Origin: an uncultured Pelagibacteraceae bacterium
GTDB lineage: Bacteria > Pseudomonadota > Alphaproteobacteria > Pelagibacterales > Pelagibacteraceae
Direction of reading: 5' to 3'
Length of the DNA: 64,000 bases
Assembly: GCA_902592325.1 (NCBI GenBank)
Contig: CACJEC010000001.1
Location: forward strand, 1 to 64,000
Position 1 is the first letter of the stretch; each line of letters begins with the position of its first letter. A program made the position numbers and the translations under genes. The notes under the pieces are model-generated. The model did no database searches and had not been told where the DNA came from. It was given only the letters and a program-made list of their open reading frames with translations. Shown piece by piece: positions 38,494-47,914 of this stretch.

Positions 38494-39045
38494 ATGGAAT
38501 TAACAAAAAATCTTACACAAACCAAACTAATTAAATCTCTGGTTGTTGTGATTCTTGGTTCATTAGCATTAACAATATCAGCTAAAATCAAAATTCCTTT
38601 CTATCCAGTTCCTATGACCATGCAAACATTTGTTGTATTATTTTTAGGAATAAGTTTAGGACATAAAATAGCACTAGCTACAATAGGACTGTATTTGATT
38701 GAAGGTATTGCAGGAATTCCAGTATTCTCAAATTCTCCTGAAAAGGGTGTTGGAATAGTTTACTTTACTGGACCGACTATGGGTTACTTAATCGGTTTTT
38801 TGACAGCTTGTTACTTAGCTTCTAAAATAAAAGTTAATGATAATTTTTTTGTTGTTTTATTTAAATTAATTATTGCAACTTCAACAATCTATATTTTAGG
38901 TTTAATATGGCTTGGAACACTTATTGGATGGGATAAACCAATTTTTGCTTTAGGAGCAAAACCATTCTTATTAGCTGAAATTTTTAAAATTATAATTTTA
39001 GCTCTTTTGACTAAGCAAATAATTAAAATTAAAAAGTTTATCTAG
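38494..39045 (+). CDS. bioY: BioY family biotin transporter
   Basis: KIKIPFYPVPMTMQTFVVLFLGISLG, GPTMGYLIGF, LGTLIGW. Confidence 0.94.
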   Translation: MELTKNLTQTKLIKSLVVVILGSLALTISAKIKIPFYPVPMTMQTFVVLFLGISLGHKIALATIGLYLIEGIAGIPVFSNSPEKGVGIVYFTGPTMGYLIGFLTACYLASKIKVNDNFFVVLFKLIIATSTIYILGLIWLGTLIGWDKPIFALGAKPFLLAEIFKIIILALLTKQIIKIKKFI

Positions 39046-39601
39046 GTGATCTTTTAGAAAGAATTCTTTGAAGGGTTCTTCTATGCATTTTAAGTCTTCT
39101 AGCAGTCTCAGATACGTTTCTATTACACAGTTCAAACACTCTATGAATGTGCTCCCACTTTACTCTATCAGCAGACATAGGATTTTCAGGTGGAGCAGCT
39201 TTTTTAGTTGGGTCAGCTAACAATGCCTTTTCGACATCATCTGCATCAGCAGGTTTAGCTAGATAGTCAATTGCTCCCTCTTTAATTGCAGCTACAGCAG
39301 TTGGTATATTTCCATATCCAGTTAACATAATAATCCTGCTAGACGGATTTGAATTCTGAATTTCTTTTACAACCTCTAGTCCATTTCCATCATTTAATCT
39401 TAAATCTACAACTGCAAAACCAGGTTTATTTATTTTAACCTCTTCAATACCTTTTTTTACACTTTCAGCTTGTAAAACCTCAAAACCTTTTTTTTCCATT
39501 GCCCTAGATAATCTTTCTCTAAATGGATTATCATCATCTACAATAAGTAGTGATTTATTGGGGAAATCAGTCAAATTTTGCAAAATGCCTTCATTTTTCA
39601 T
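39038..39601 (-). CDS. regA: RegA/ActR/PrrA-type redox response regulator
   Basis: LLIVDDDNPFRERLSRAMEKKGFEV, GYGNIPTAVAAIKEGAIDYLAKPADADDV, HRVFELCNRNVSETARRLKMHRRTLQRIL HTH; start probably ATG at 39601. Confidence 0.93.
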   Translation of the reverse strand: MKNEGILQNLTDFPNKSLLIVDDDNPFRERLSRAMEKKGFEVLQAESVKKGIEEVKINKPGFAVVDLRLNDGNGLEVVKEIQNSNPSSRIIMLTGYGNIPTAVAAIKEGAIDYLAKPADADDVEKALLADPTKKAAPPENPMSADRVKWEHIHRVFELCNRNVSETARRLKMHRRTLQRILSKRSPR

Positions 39602-39689
39602 AACAGTTATATGGAGACTAATTATCAAAATTCAATAGATAATTATTTCCTTTACTTCTAGATGTTATTGGCTTAATTGCAGGATTCAT

Positions 39690-39725
39690 AAAAAGTTTTT
39701 TAAAGATTATTAAAGCTTTTTTTTT
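39690..39725 (+). terminator. weak candidate leader hairpin with T9 tract upstream of the decarboxylase gene
   Basis: AAAAAGTTTT (39690-39699) / AAAGCTTTTT (39712-39721), T-run 39717-39725; stem almost entirely A/T. Confidence 0.3.
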
Positions 39726-39752
39726 GTTAAATTTTTTTTGGAGGCATTAATA

Positions 39753-40937
39753 ATGCAAAAATTTAAATCGGTTGAAGAATTAGTAAATCAACTGAAACCT
39801 GAAAAGCCTGTATACTGTATCAGAAAACATTCTGTTACTAGTGCATCGAAATTTTTTCAAAATAATTTTCCTGGAGAAGTTCTGTATGCAGTCAAAACAA
39901 ATCCTCATCCTAATATAATTAAAACACTTATGGATAGTGGTATTGATCAATTTGATATAGCGTCAATTGAGGAAATAAAGCAAGTTAGACAATTATCTTC
40001 TACAGCTAAATGCTCATACATGCATACTGTTAAAAGTCCTGAGAGTATTAAAAGAGCTTATTTTGAATATGGAATTAAAACATTCTCTTTAGACACTAAA
40101 GAGGAACTTATTAAAATTATTAAAAATACAGATAATGCAAAAAATTTAGAATTATTTGTGAGAATTGCTGTATCTAATGAACATGCAGAAATAGATTTAT
40201 CAAAAAAATTTGGAGCATTAAATTCAGAAGCTTTAGGTTTGTTAAGATTAGCAAAACAACATGCAAAAAAAGTCGGTTTAAGTTTCCATGTTGGATCTCA
40301 ATGTATGCACCCTATTTCATATACTAAGGGAATTTCAAAAATTGGAAATATAATTAAAAAAACAAAAATTATTCCTGACTATATTAATATTGGTGGAGGA
40401 TTTCCAACTATATACCCGGATTTGATACCTCAAAATTTAGTCAAATATTTTAATGAAATTAAAAAAAGTTTGGAAAATTTAAAACTTGAAAAAATGCCAA
40501 AAATAATTTGTGAACCAGGAAGAGCCTTAGTAGCTGAAAGTGGATCAACAATTGTTAAAGTTAATTTAAGAAAAAAACAAAACTTATATATAAATGACGG
40601 AACTTATGGAACACTATTTGATGCAGGGACTCCAAACATTATTTATCCATCTAAAATGATTAGAGAAAATTCAAATAAATTCATTTCAAAAAAAATGACA
40701 GCGTTCAATTTTTTTGGTCCAACTTGCGACAGTATGGATTATATGAAAGGTCCTTTTGTACTTCCAAATAATATTAAAGAAAACGACTATATTGAATTAG
40801 GACAACTTGGTGCGTATGGATTAACTTTTAGAACCCAATTCAATGGTTTTTATTCTGATGAGATTTATGAAGTTGAAGATGCTCCAATCATGAGCCTATA
40901 TAATAATGACATAAATAAATCTACTTTTGTTGCTTAA
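39753..40937 (+). CDS. PLP-dependent ornithine decarboxylase-family enzyme (alanine-racemase fold)
   Basis: GEVLYAVKTNPHPNI PLP-Lys motif, HVGSQC, FGPTCDSMDYM catalytic Cys motif. True start is likely ATG 39753 with SD GGAGG at 39740-39744, not TTG 39738. Confidence 0.92.
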   Translation: MQKFKSVEELVNQLKPEKPVYCIRKHSVTSASKFFQNNFPGEVLYAVKTNPHPNIIKTLMDSGIDQFDIASIEEIKQVRQLSSTAKCSYMHTVKSPESIKRAYFEYGIKTFSLDTKEELIKIIKNTDNAKNLELFVRIAVSNEHAEIDLSKKFGALNSEALGLLRLAKQHAKKVGLSFHVGSQCMHPISYTKGISKIGNIIKKTKIIPDYINIGGGFPTIYPDLIPQNLVKYFNEIKKSLENLKLEKMPKIICEPGRALVAESGSTIVKVNLRKKQNLYINDGTYGTLFDAGTPNIIYPSKMIRENSNKFISKKMTAFNFFGPTCDSMDYMKGPFVLPNNIKENDYIELGQLGAYGLTFRTQFNGFYSDEIYEVEDAPIMSLYNNDINKSTFVA

Positions 40938-41980
40938 TGTCGAGCAATAAAAAACTTACACATAATAGTAAAAAAGATTTTCTCAAAAATCCAGTGGAAC
41001 ATATTGATATCACTTCATTTGACTCAAGACCAATTATCTCATCGATGAAAAAAATGTCTTTTGTTTCCAGAGAAACAGCAAATGCAGCAAATATCTTTAA
41101 TGAAATGTTAAAAGATAAAGATTGTACAATTTTTTTAACTTTAGCTGGTTCTTCCTCAGCAGCAGGATGTATGAATGTTTATAAAGATCTTGTTAAGTAT
41201 AATATGGTTGATGCAATCGTTGCAACTGGTGCCTCCATTATTGACATGGATTTTTTTGAGGCATTAGGTTTTAAACATTATCAAGGTTCACAATATCAAG
41301 ATGATACCGAACTAAGAAAGAATTATATAGATAGAATATATGATACATATATCGATGAAGATGAGCTTCAAATATGTGACCAGACAATTTGTAATATAGC
41401 TGACTCTCTTGAGGCAAGAAGTTATACTTCAAGAGAATTTATTAAAGAAATTGGCTGCTACTTAAAAAAAAATTCTAAAAAGAAAGACTCATTAATCGAA
41501 ACTGCTTATGAAAATGATGTTCCAATATTCTGTCCAGCTTTTACTGACTCTAGTGCAGGATTTGGTCTAGTGATGCATCAAGAGAGAAACCCAAAAAAAC
41601 ATATAACAATAGACTCTATTAGAGAGTTTAGAGAATTAACTGAGATCAAAATTCAATCTAAAGGGTCTGGATTATTTATGATTGGAGGAGGAGTGCCAAA
41701 AAATTTTATTCAAGATACTGTAATTTGTGCAGAACTTTTAGGTAAAGAAGTTGATATGCATAAATATGCAATACAAATTACTGTTGCCGATTCAAGAGAT
41801 GGTGCGTGTAGTAGTTCAACTTTAAAAGAGGCCAGTTCTTGGGGTAAAGTTGATATAACTAAGGAACAAATGGTTTTTGCTGAAGCCACAAGTGTTTTGC
41901 CAATAATTGCCAGTGATGCATTCCACAAGGGTGAATGGAAAAATAGAGATAGAAAAAACTTTACAAAAATTTTTAGATAA
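40937..41980 (+). CDS. deoxyhypusine synthase-family protein (putative homospermidine synthase)
   Basis: LTLAGSSSAAG, DAIVATGASI, GGGVPKNFIQDT, EASSWGK (Lys of the DHS WGK motif retained). Confidence 0.88.
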   Translation: MSSNKKLTHNSKKDFLKNPVEHIDITSFDSRPIISSMKKMSFVSRETANAANIFNEMLKDKDCTIFLTLAGSSSAAGCMNVYKDLVKYNMVDAIVATGASIIDMDFFEALGFKHYQGSQYQDDTELRKNYIDRIYDTYIDEDELQICDQTICNIADSLEARSYTSREFIKEIGCYLKKNSKKKDSLIETAYENDVPIFCPAFTDSSAGFGLVMHQERNPKKHITIDSIREFRELTEIKIQSKGSGLFMIGGGVPKNFIQDTVICAELLGKEVDMHKYAIQITVADSRDGACSSSTLKEASSWGKVDITKEQMVFAEATSVLPIIASDAFHKGEWKNRDRKNFTKIFR

Positions 41981-41982
41981 AA

Positions 41983-42858
41983 TTGAAATATCTTTCTAAT
42001 AAAAATGGATTTTTAGGAATTGACAATAAATTTAATTTTAAAGAAAAAGTAGTTATAGTTCCATTTGGTCTGGAAAAAACTGTTAGTTATGGTAGTGGAA
42101 CTAAAAATGGACCAAAAGAAATAATTAAAGCATCACACCAAGTTGAACTATACGATGAGGAATTGAACTGTGAACCTTACGAAAAAATAGGAATTAAAAC
42201 TTTAAAACCATTCACAATTAACAAAAATATTAAAAAAGCTTTGAGTCAAATTTCCAAAATAAACCAAGAAATCATAGATCAAAAACTTTTTCCGATGACT
42301 CTTGGTGGGGAACATTCAATTACTTCAGGATGTATAGCTCCATTCGTAAAAAAATATAAAAATATCACTATTTTACATTTTGATGCTCATGCAGATTTAC
42401 GTGAAAATTATAATGGAGAAAAATTTTCGCACGCGTCGGCTATAAAAAGATGCCTAGATTATCCTAATGTTTCTGTGATTTCATTTGGAATAAGAAACAT
42501 ATCTAAAAGTGAAATTTCATTTTTAAAAAGAAATTATAATAGAATTAATATATTTTGGGCAAAAGATAAAAATAATTGGAATTTTAACAAATTTAAAAAA
42601 TTGATAAAAAATAAAATTGTTTATCTTACTTTCGATGTTGACGGACTAGATTCAAGTATTATGCCTGCAACTGGTACACCTGAACCTGGAGGTTTGCTAT
42701 GGGATGAAACTTTGAAGATTTTAAAAATTGCAGCAAAAAATTCCAAAATTGTTGGTGCTGATATTAATGAACTAGCACCTATAAAAGGTTTTAATTCATA
42801 TAACTTTCTTGTTGCTAAATTGGCTTATAAAATTTTATCTTACAAGTTTTTATATTAA
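41983..42858 (+). CDS. arginase/agmatinase ureohydrolase family protein
   Basis: TLGGEHSIT, LHFDAHADLR, YLTFDVDGLDSSIMPATGTPEPGGL metal-binding motifs; TTG start. Confidence 0.92.
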   Translation: MKYLSNKNGFLGIDNKFNFKEKVVIVPFGLEKTVSYGSGTKNGPKEIIKASHQVELYDEELNCEPYEKIGIKTLKPFTINKNIKKALSQISKINQEIIDQKLFPMTLGGEHSITSGCIAPFVKKYKNITILHFDAHADLRENYNGEKFSHASAIKRCLDYPNVSVISFGIRNISKSEISFLKRNYNRINIFWAKDKNNWNFNKFKKLIKNKIVYLTFDVDGLDSSIMPATGTPEPGGLLWDETLKILKIAAKNSKIVGADINELAPIKGFNSYNFLVAKLAYKILSYKFLY

Positions 42859-43409
42859 ACTTTAGCAGCTTTAATAGTGCCCAATAATAATCTAAAAGGT
42901 ATTAACATTATTAAGGCCACAAGTATTTTTACTGCTAAGTCACCTAAAGATAAAGTAAACCAAGGTATTCCAGTAGCATAAAAAGATATAGAAAAGAATA
43001 GAAAAGTATCTACGGTAGATCCAATAAATGAAGAAGTCAAAGGTGCAACAAACCATTTGTTGTTTCTTAATTTGTCGAAAACTTGTACGTCTAATAATTG
43101 AGCAGTCAAAAAAGCTGTTCCAGATCCAATTGCAATTCTCACTGAGATTAAATCTGCAAAATTAGTGGAAAATAAAAGAGTAAAACTTACACCTATTGTA
43201 AATCCAATATAAACAATTTTTCGAGCAACTATCTTGCCATAAGATCTATTTGCCAGATCAGTAATTAAAAATGCGATCGGATAACTAAATGCACCATAAG
43301 TTAGTACTTCCTCAAGCTCATAATACTTTATTGGAAATTGAACTAAATAATTTGAAGATAAGACAACAACTCCCATCAAAAATGAGAGAAGTAAAAACAA
43401 TTTATTCAT
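42855..43409 (-). CDS. yhhQ: YhhQ/VUT family queuosine precursor transporter
   Basis: SNYLVQFPIKYYELEEVLTYGAFSYPIAFLITDLANRSYGKIVARKIV, DVQVFDKLRNNKWFVAPLTSSFIGSTVDTFLFF. Confidence 0.88.
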   Translation of the reverse strand: MNKLFLLLSFLMGVVVLSSNYLVQFPIKYYELEEVLTYGAFSYPIAFLITDLANRSYGKIVARKIVYIGFTIGVSFTLLFSTNFADLISVRIAIGSGTAFLTAQLLDVQVFDKLRNNKWFVAPLTSSFIGSTVDTFLFFSISFYATGIPWFTLSLGDLAVKILVALIMLIPFRLLLGTIKAAKV

Positions 43410-43720
43410 TATGCAGATTTTGCTATGGGTTTTTTCTTAAATGGAGATTTAATTAAAATAATTTTTTTTAATTTTTTAAGTCTTGGAGATAGGTTTTTGT
43501 TTTTTACAACTTTTAGATACTCATCAAAACTACCTTTTTTATCTACAGATCTTACACCTGCATTACTTACAGTTAGCTTTAAACTTCTTTTCGTTAATTC
43601 ACTAGTGAATTTGACTTTTTTAAGATTTGGTAAAAATCGTCTTTTAGTCTTATTATTAGCATGACTAACATTATGACCTTTCATAGGAATTTTACCAGTG
43701 AGTTCACATTTTTTTGACAT
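43409..43720 (-). CDS. rpmB: 50S ribosomal protein L28
   Basis: [33 protein letters not shown]. Confidence 0.97.
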   Translation of the reverse strand: MSKKCELTGKIPMKGHNVSHANNKTKRRFLPNLKKVKFTSELTKRSLKLTVSNAGVRSVDKKGSFDEYLKVVKNKNLSPRLKKLKKIILIKSPFKKKPIAKSA

Positions 43721-43731
43721 TGTAGCTCGAC

Positions 43732-43760
43732 TATATAAGGGGTGATAAGGTTTGCGTCAA
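43732..43760 (-). promoter_or_regulatory. sigma70-like promoter for rpmB-yhhQ
   Basis: Minus strand TTGACG (43760-43755), 17-nt spacer, TATATA (43737-43732). Confidence 0.65.
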
Positions 43761-43769
43761 GTAATAGAA

Positions 43770-44822
43770 TTACGAATTAGATTTATTTCCAACAATTTCA
43801 GTAAAATTTTTAACCCCTTCTTTTAATAATATTTCACATAGTTCATTTTTAATTATGTTTACTATATTGGGCCCTTTATAAACCATCCCAGTATAAAGCT
43901 GAATATAATCTGCTCCAGCCAAAAATTTATTGTAAGCACTTAAACCAGAGTCTACTCCACCAACCCCTATGATTCTAATCTTATTTTTTATACGTTCATA
44001 AAACTTACTAATTAATAAATTTGATTTATCTTCTATAGGTTTTCCAGATAAACCACCTTTTTGATATTTTTGAATACCTATTAATTTTTCTCTCATGGCG
44101 TTTGAAGTGTTTGAAATTATAATAGCTTCTACTTCGTTATTTATTAATACTTCTGAAATTTTTTCTATCTCATTATCATTTATGTCTGGAGCAATCTTTA
44201 CTACGATAGGTATTTTAGAATTAAGATTTATTTTTTCTTTTTTTATTTCTTTTAACAACTCATCCAATCGTGTTTGATCATGAAAATTTCTTAAGTTTTC
44301 AGTATTTGGAGATGAAATATTAATCGTTATATAATCAGCATATTTATAGAAGATTCTAAGTCCTGATATGTAGTCTTCAAGTCTATTTTTGGTATCTTTA
44401 TTGGGACCAATATTTACACCTAGTATACCACTTTTTGAATTTCTCTTAATTCTATCTAAAATATTTTGAGCTCCATGATTATTAAATCCTAAGCGATTTA
44501 TTAATGCTTCATCCTCCACTAATCTAAAAACTCTTGGTTTTGGATTGCCAAACTGACTTAACGGGGTAATAGTGCCAACTTCTACAAAGCCAAATCCTAG
44601 TTTAAATAACTGATTATAAACCTCTGCATTTTTATCAAAACCAGCAGCCATCCCTATTGGATTTTTTAAATCTTTATTAAATAGTTTTGCTTTTAACAAA
44701 AAGTCATTTTCTTTGTGCTTAAACAGATTTGGTACAAAATTATATTTCAAAGATTTAATTGCTAAAGTGTGTGCTTTTTCTGGATCTAATTTGAAAATTA
44801 GTGATCTTAAATTTGAAAACAT
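43770..44822 (-). CDS. pyrD: dihydroorotate dehydrogenase (quinone)
   Basis: KNPIGMAAGFDKNAEVYNQLFKLGFGFVEVGTITPLSQFGNPKPRVFRL. Confidence 0.97.
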   Translation of the reverse strand: MFSNLRSLIFKLDPEKAHTLAIKSLKYNFVPNLFKHKENDFLLKAKLFNKDLKNPIGMAAGFDKNAEVYNQLFKLGFGFVEVGTITPLSQFGNPKPRVFRLVEDEALINRLGFNNHGAQNILDRIKRNSKSGILGVNIGPNKDTKNRLEDYISGLRIFYKYADYITINISSPNTENLRNFHDQTRLDELLKEIKKEKINLNSKIPIVVKIAPDINDNEIEKISEVLINNEVEAIIISNTSNAMREKLIGIQKYQKGGLSGKPIEDKSNLLISKFYERIKNKIRIIGVGGVDSGLSAYNKFLAGADYIQLYTGMVYKGPNIVNIIKNELCEILLKEGVKNFTEIVGNKSNS

Positions 44823-46384
44823 TATTTAATTTTTTTTATTATAAGCTCTTTAGTTTCATTAACACCAAAAAAACTTATAAAAAATCCCATACGCGGTCCA
44901 TCTTTATCACCAAAAATAACTTGATAAATCAATTTAAACCAATCTCTAAGATTTTCTGAATAACCATTTTCTTTACCAGTAGAATATATCAATGTTTGAA
45001 TGTCCTCTGGAGACATTTGATCGTTACATTTTTCAAGAGTTTTAATTAGTGCCTCTAAGGCAAGCTTTTCATTTTTATTGGGTAATTTATAATTTTTTTG
45101 CGATTTTATTACATCATTAAAATATTTAATTGCATATCCTACAAGTCCATCAAATATTGGATAATCTTTTTTATTTATATCTTTTTTATATCTCTTAACA
45201 AATTTCCATAAAAGATCTTTAGAGTCTGCATTACTAGTTTCCACAAGATTTAATAACATTGAAAATGACATAATTGAATTTTCTTTTGGAATTTGTCCAT
45301 TATGAACATGCCACACTGGATTCATTAATATTTGTAATTCATCTTGTTTTTTTGCTTTTTCGATAAAATCTAAATACTCATCTACTGCCTTTGGAACTAT
45401 TTCTTTATAAAGTTTTTTTGCTCTTTTTGGATTTTGATACATATACAATGATAAACTTTCAGGAGATGCGTATTTGAGCCACTGATCGATTGTAATTCCA
45501 TTTCCTTTAGATTTTGAGATTTTTTCTCCTTTTTCATCTAAAAATAATTCATAAGTGAAACCAGAAGGATTTTTTTTTCCAAGCAATTTTATAATTTTTG
45601 TCGATAAAATTGCACTCTCAATAAGATCTTTTCCATACATCTCAAAATCAACATCTAATGCATACCATCTCATAGCCCAGTCTACTTTCCACTGAAGCTT
45701 GCAGTTTCCATCTAAAATATTTTTCTCTAATTTTTTTCCATTATTGTCAAAAATTATTTTTGAATTATCTTTATCAATTTCTAAAACTGGTATTTCTAAA
45801 ACATGTCCACTTTCAGGACATATTGGTAAAAATGGACAATATGTTTTTTGTCTTTCTTTACCTAAAGTTGGTAAAATTATATTCATTATGCCATCATAGT
45901 TTTCTAAAATTTTTTGAAGTGTGGAATTAAAAAATCCAGATTTATATAATGATGTTGAGCTTTTAAAGGAATAATTAAAATTAAAACTATCTAAAAAATT
46001 TTTAAGCATTTCATTATTATGTTCCCCAAAACTTTTAAATTTATTGAATGGATCTGGAACATCAGTTAAAGGTTTATGTAAATTTTCTTTTAATAATTTT
46101 TGATTGGGTACGTTATCAGGAACTTTTCTAAGTCCATCCATGTCGTCAGAAAAAGTAATAATTTCTGTTGGAAGATCTGTTAATTGTTTTAAAGCATTTA
46201 CCATCATCGAAGTTCTTGCAACTTCTCCAAAAGTCCCTATGTGAGGCAATCCACTGGGACCATATCCAGTTTGGAGAGTAATCTTGTCTTTTTTTTCAAT
46301 AAATAATTTTCTTTCACGAAGCATTTTTTTTGCTTCAACAAATGGCCAGGCATTAGTTTTATCTAGATTTTCTTTTTTTATCAT
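44822..46384 (-). CDS. lysS: class I lysyl-tRNA synthetase
   Basis: GYGPSGLPHIGTFGEVARTSMM (HIGT) and KISKSKGNG (KMSKS-like). Confidence 0.95.
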   Translation of the reverse strand: MIKKENLDKTNAWPFVEAKKMLRERKLFIEKKDKITLQTGYGPSGLPHIGTFGEVARTSMMVNALKQLTDLPTEIITFSDDMDGLRKVPDNVPNQKLLKENLHKPLTDVPDPFNKFKSFGEHNNEMLKNFLDSFNFNYSFKSSTSLYKSGFFNSTLQKILENYDGIMNIILPTLGKERQKTYCPFLPICPESGHVLEIPVLEIDKDNSKIIFDNNGKKLEKNILDGNCKLQWKVDWAMRWYALDVDFEMYGKDLIESAILSTKIIKLLGKKNPSGFTYELFLDEKGEKISKSKGNGITIDQWLKYASPESLSLYMYQNPKRAKKLYKEIVPKAVDEYLDFIEKAKKQDELQILMNPVWHVHNGQIPKENSIMSFSMLLNLVETSNADSKDLLWKFVKRYKKDINKKDYPIFDGLVGYAIKYFNDVIKSQKNYKLPNKNEKLALEALIKTLEKCNDQMSPEDIQTLIYSTGKENGYSENLRDWFKLIYQVIFGDKDGPRMGFFISFFGVNETKELIIKKIK

Positions 46385-46472
46385 GAATTACACTTTAATA
46401 TTATTATTATAGTGAATTTACTAATTCTTATAGAGTTGAAATTTATTTACCATAAAATAATGTCCTTTCAAA

Positions 46473-47912
46473 ATGCCTAATTATAAAACTGTTTTTTTTA
46501 CACTTGGAATTTTACAAATAATTCTCGGAGTATTCATGTTTATTCCAATTATATTTCAATTTATCTATTCAGAGGTTGATTCATCTTTTCTTGGAGCATC
46601 AATTGTTACCATAATTTTCGGTACCTTATTTTTTTTGTCTAATCTAGATCATGAAAAAAGACTAACATTACAGCAAGCATTTCTACTAACAGCTTTATCT
46701 TGGTTAAGTATTGCAATATTTGGTTCACTGCCTTTCATTTTTTCTGATTTAAATTTCTCATTTACTAATGCATTTTTTGAAAGCATGTCTGGAATAACAA
46801 CAACAGGCTCTACAATTATTTCCAATTTAAATGAAATGCCCAAAAGTATTTTACTTTGGAGAGCGATTCTACAATGGTTAGGAGGTATTGGAATAATTAT
46901 TATGGCAATTACCTTGATGCCAATTATGAATGTTGGAGGAATGCAATTATTTAAAATCTCAAGTAATGACTCATCAGAAAAAATATTACCTAAATCAAAA
47001 GAAATTGCTCTACGTTTGATATATATTTATTCATCACTAACTTTACTTTGTGGTCTGACATATAAAATTTTTGGTATGAGTTTTTTTGATAGCTTAACTC
47101 ACTCAATGACAACAATAGCTACTGGAGGGTTTTCTAATTATAATGAATCTATCCGTTTTTTTAATAGTGTTTCAATTGAAATATCTGCAATGATATTTAT
47201 CATTTTAGGAAGTTTACCATTTATTACATATATTAAATTTATTAGTGGAAATAAAAAAATTTTAGTTAATGATACCCAGATAAAAACTTTTTTTAAAATA
47301 ATCTTAACCAGTATAATTATTTTATCAATTTATTTAATATTAAGTGAAACAGCAGAATTAAATCTAAGATCAGTACTATTTAATACAATTTCTATATTAA
47401 CTGGCACGGGTTATGTTAATGCAGAATTTGATACATGGGGTAGTTTTACATTAGTTTTATTTTTAGGATTAATGTTTATAGGAGGATGTGCAGGATCTAC
47501 CACATGTGGTATTAAGATATTTAGATTTCAAATATTGTTTTTGTTTGTAAAAAATCAACTAAAAAAAATTATATATCCTAGGGGAGTTTTTGTTTTAAAA
47601 TACGATCAAAGTCCGATTGATAATAAATTTATATCTTCAATTATTTCTTTTATTTATATGTATTTAATTATTTTTTTTATTTTAACAGCCTTATTATCTT
47701 TAACTGGTTTAGATTTTATAACATCAATTTCTGGAGCAGCTACATCAATTTCTAATGTGGGGCCTGGGTTAGGATCTGTTATTGGGCCTAATGGTAATTT
47801 TTCTTCTCTTCCTGATATTTCAAAATGGATTTTAACCTTAGGCATGATTCTAGGTAGACTTGAATTATTTGCAATATTAGTATTATTCTTACCTTCTTTT
47901 TGGAGAAACTAA
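46473..47912 (+). CDS. trkH: Trk/Ktr potassium uptake protein TrkH
   Basis: SGITTTGSTI, TIATGGFSNYN, TGTGYVNAEF, CAGSTTCGIK pore loops. Confidence 0.95.
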   Translation: MPNYKTVFFTLGILQIILGVFMFIPIIFQFIYSEVDSSFLGASIVTIIFGTLFFLSNLDHEKRLTLQQAFLLTALSWLSIAIFGSLPFIFSDLNFSFTNAFFESMSGITTTGSTIISNLNEMPKSILLWRAILQWLGGIGIIIMAITLMPIMNVGGMQLFKISSNDSSEKILPKSKEIALRLIYIYSSLTLLCGLTYKIFGMSFFDSLTHSMTTIATGGFSNYNESIRFFNSVSIEISAMIFIILGSLPFITYIKFISGNKKILVNDTQIKTFFKIILTSIIILSIYLILSETAELNLRSVLFNTISILTGTGYVNAEFDTWGSFTLVLFLGLMFIGGCAGSTTCGIKIFRFQILFLFVKNQLKKIIYPRGVFVLKYDQSPIDNKFISSIISFIYMYLIIFFILTALLSLTGLDFITSISGAATSISNVGPGLGSVIGPNGNFSSLPDISKWILTLGMILGRLELFAILVLFLPSFWRN

Positions 47913-47914
47913 TT

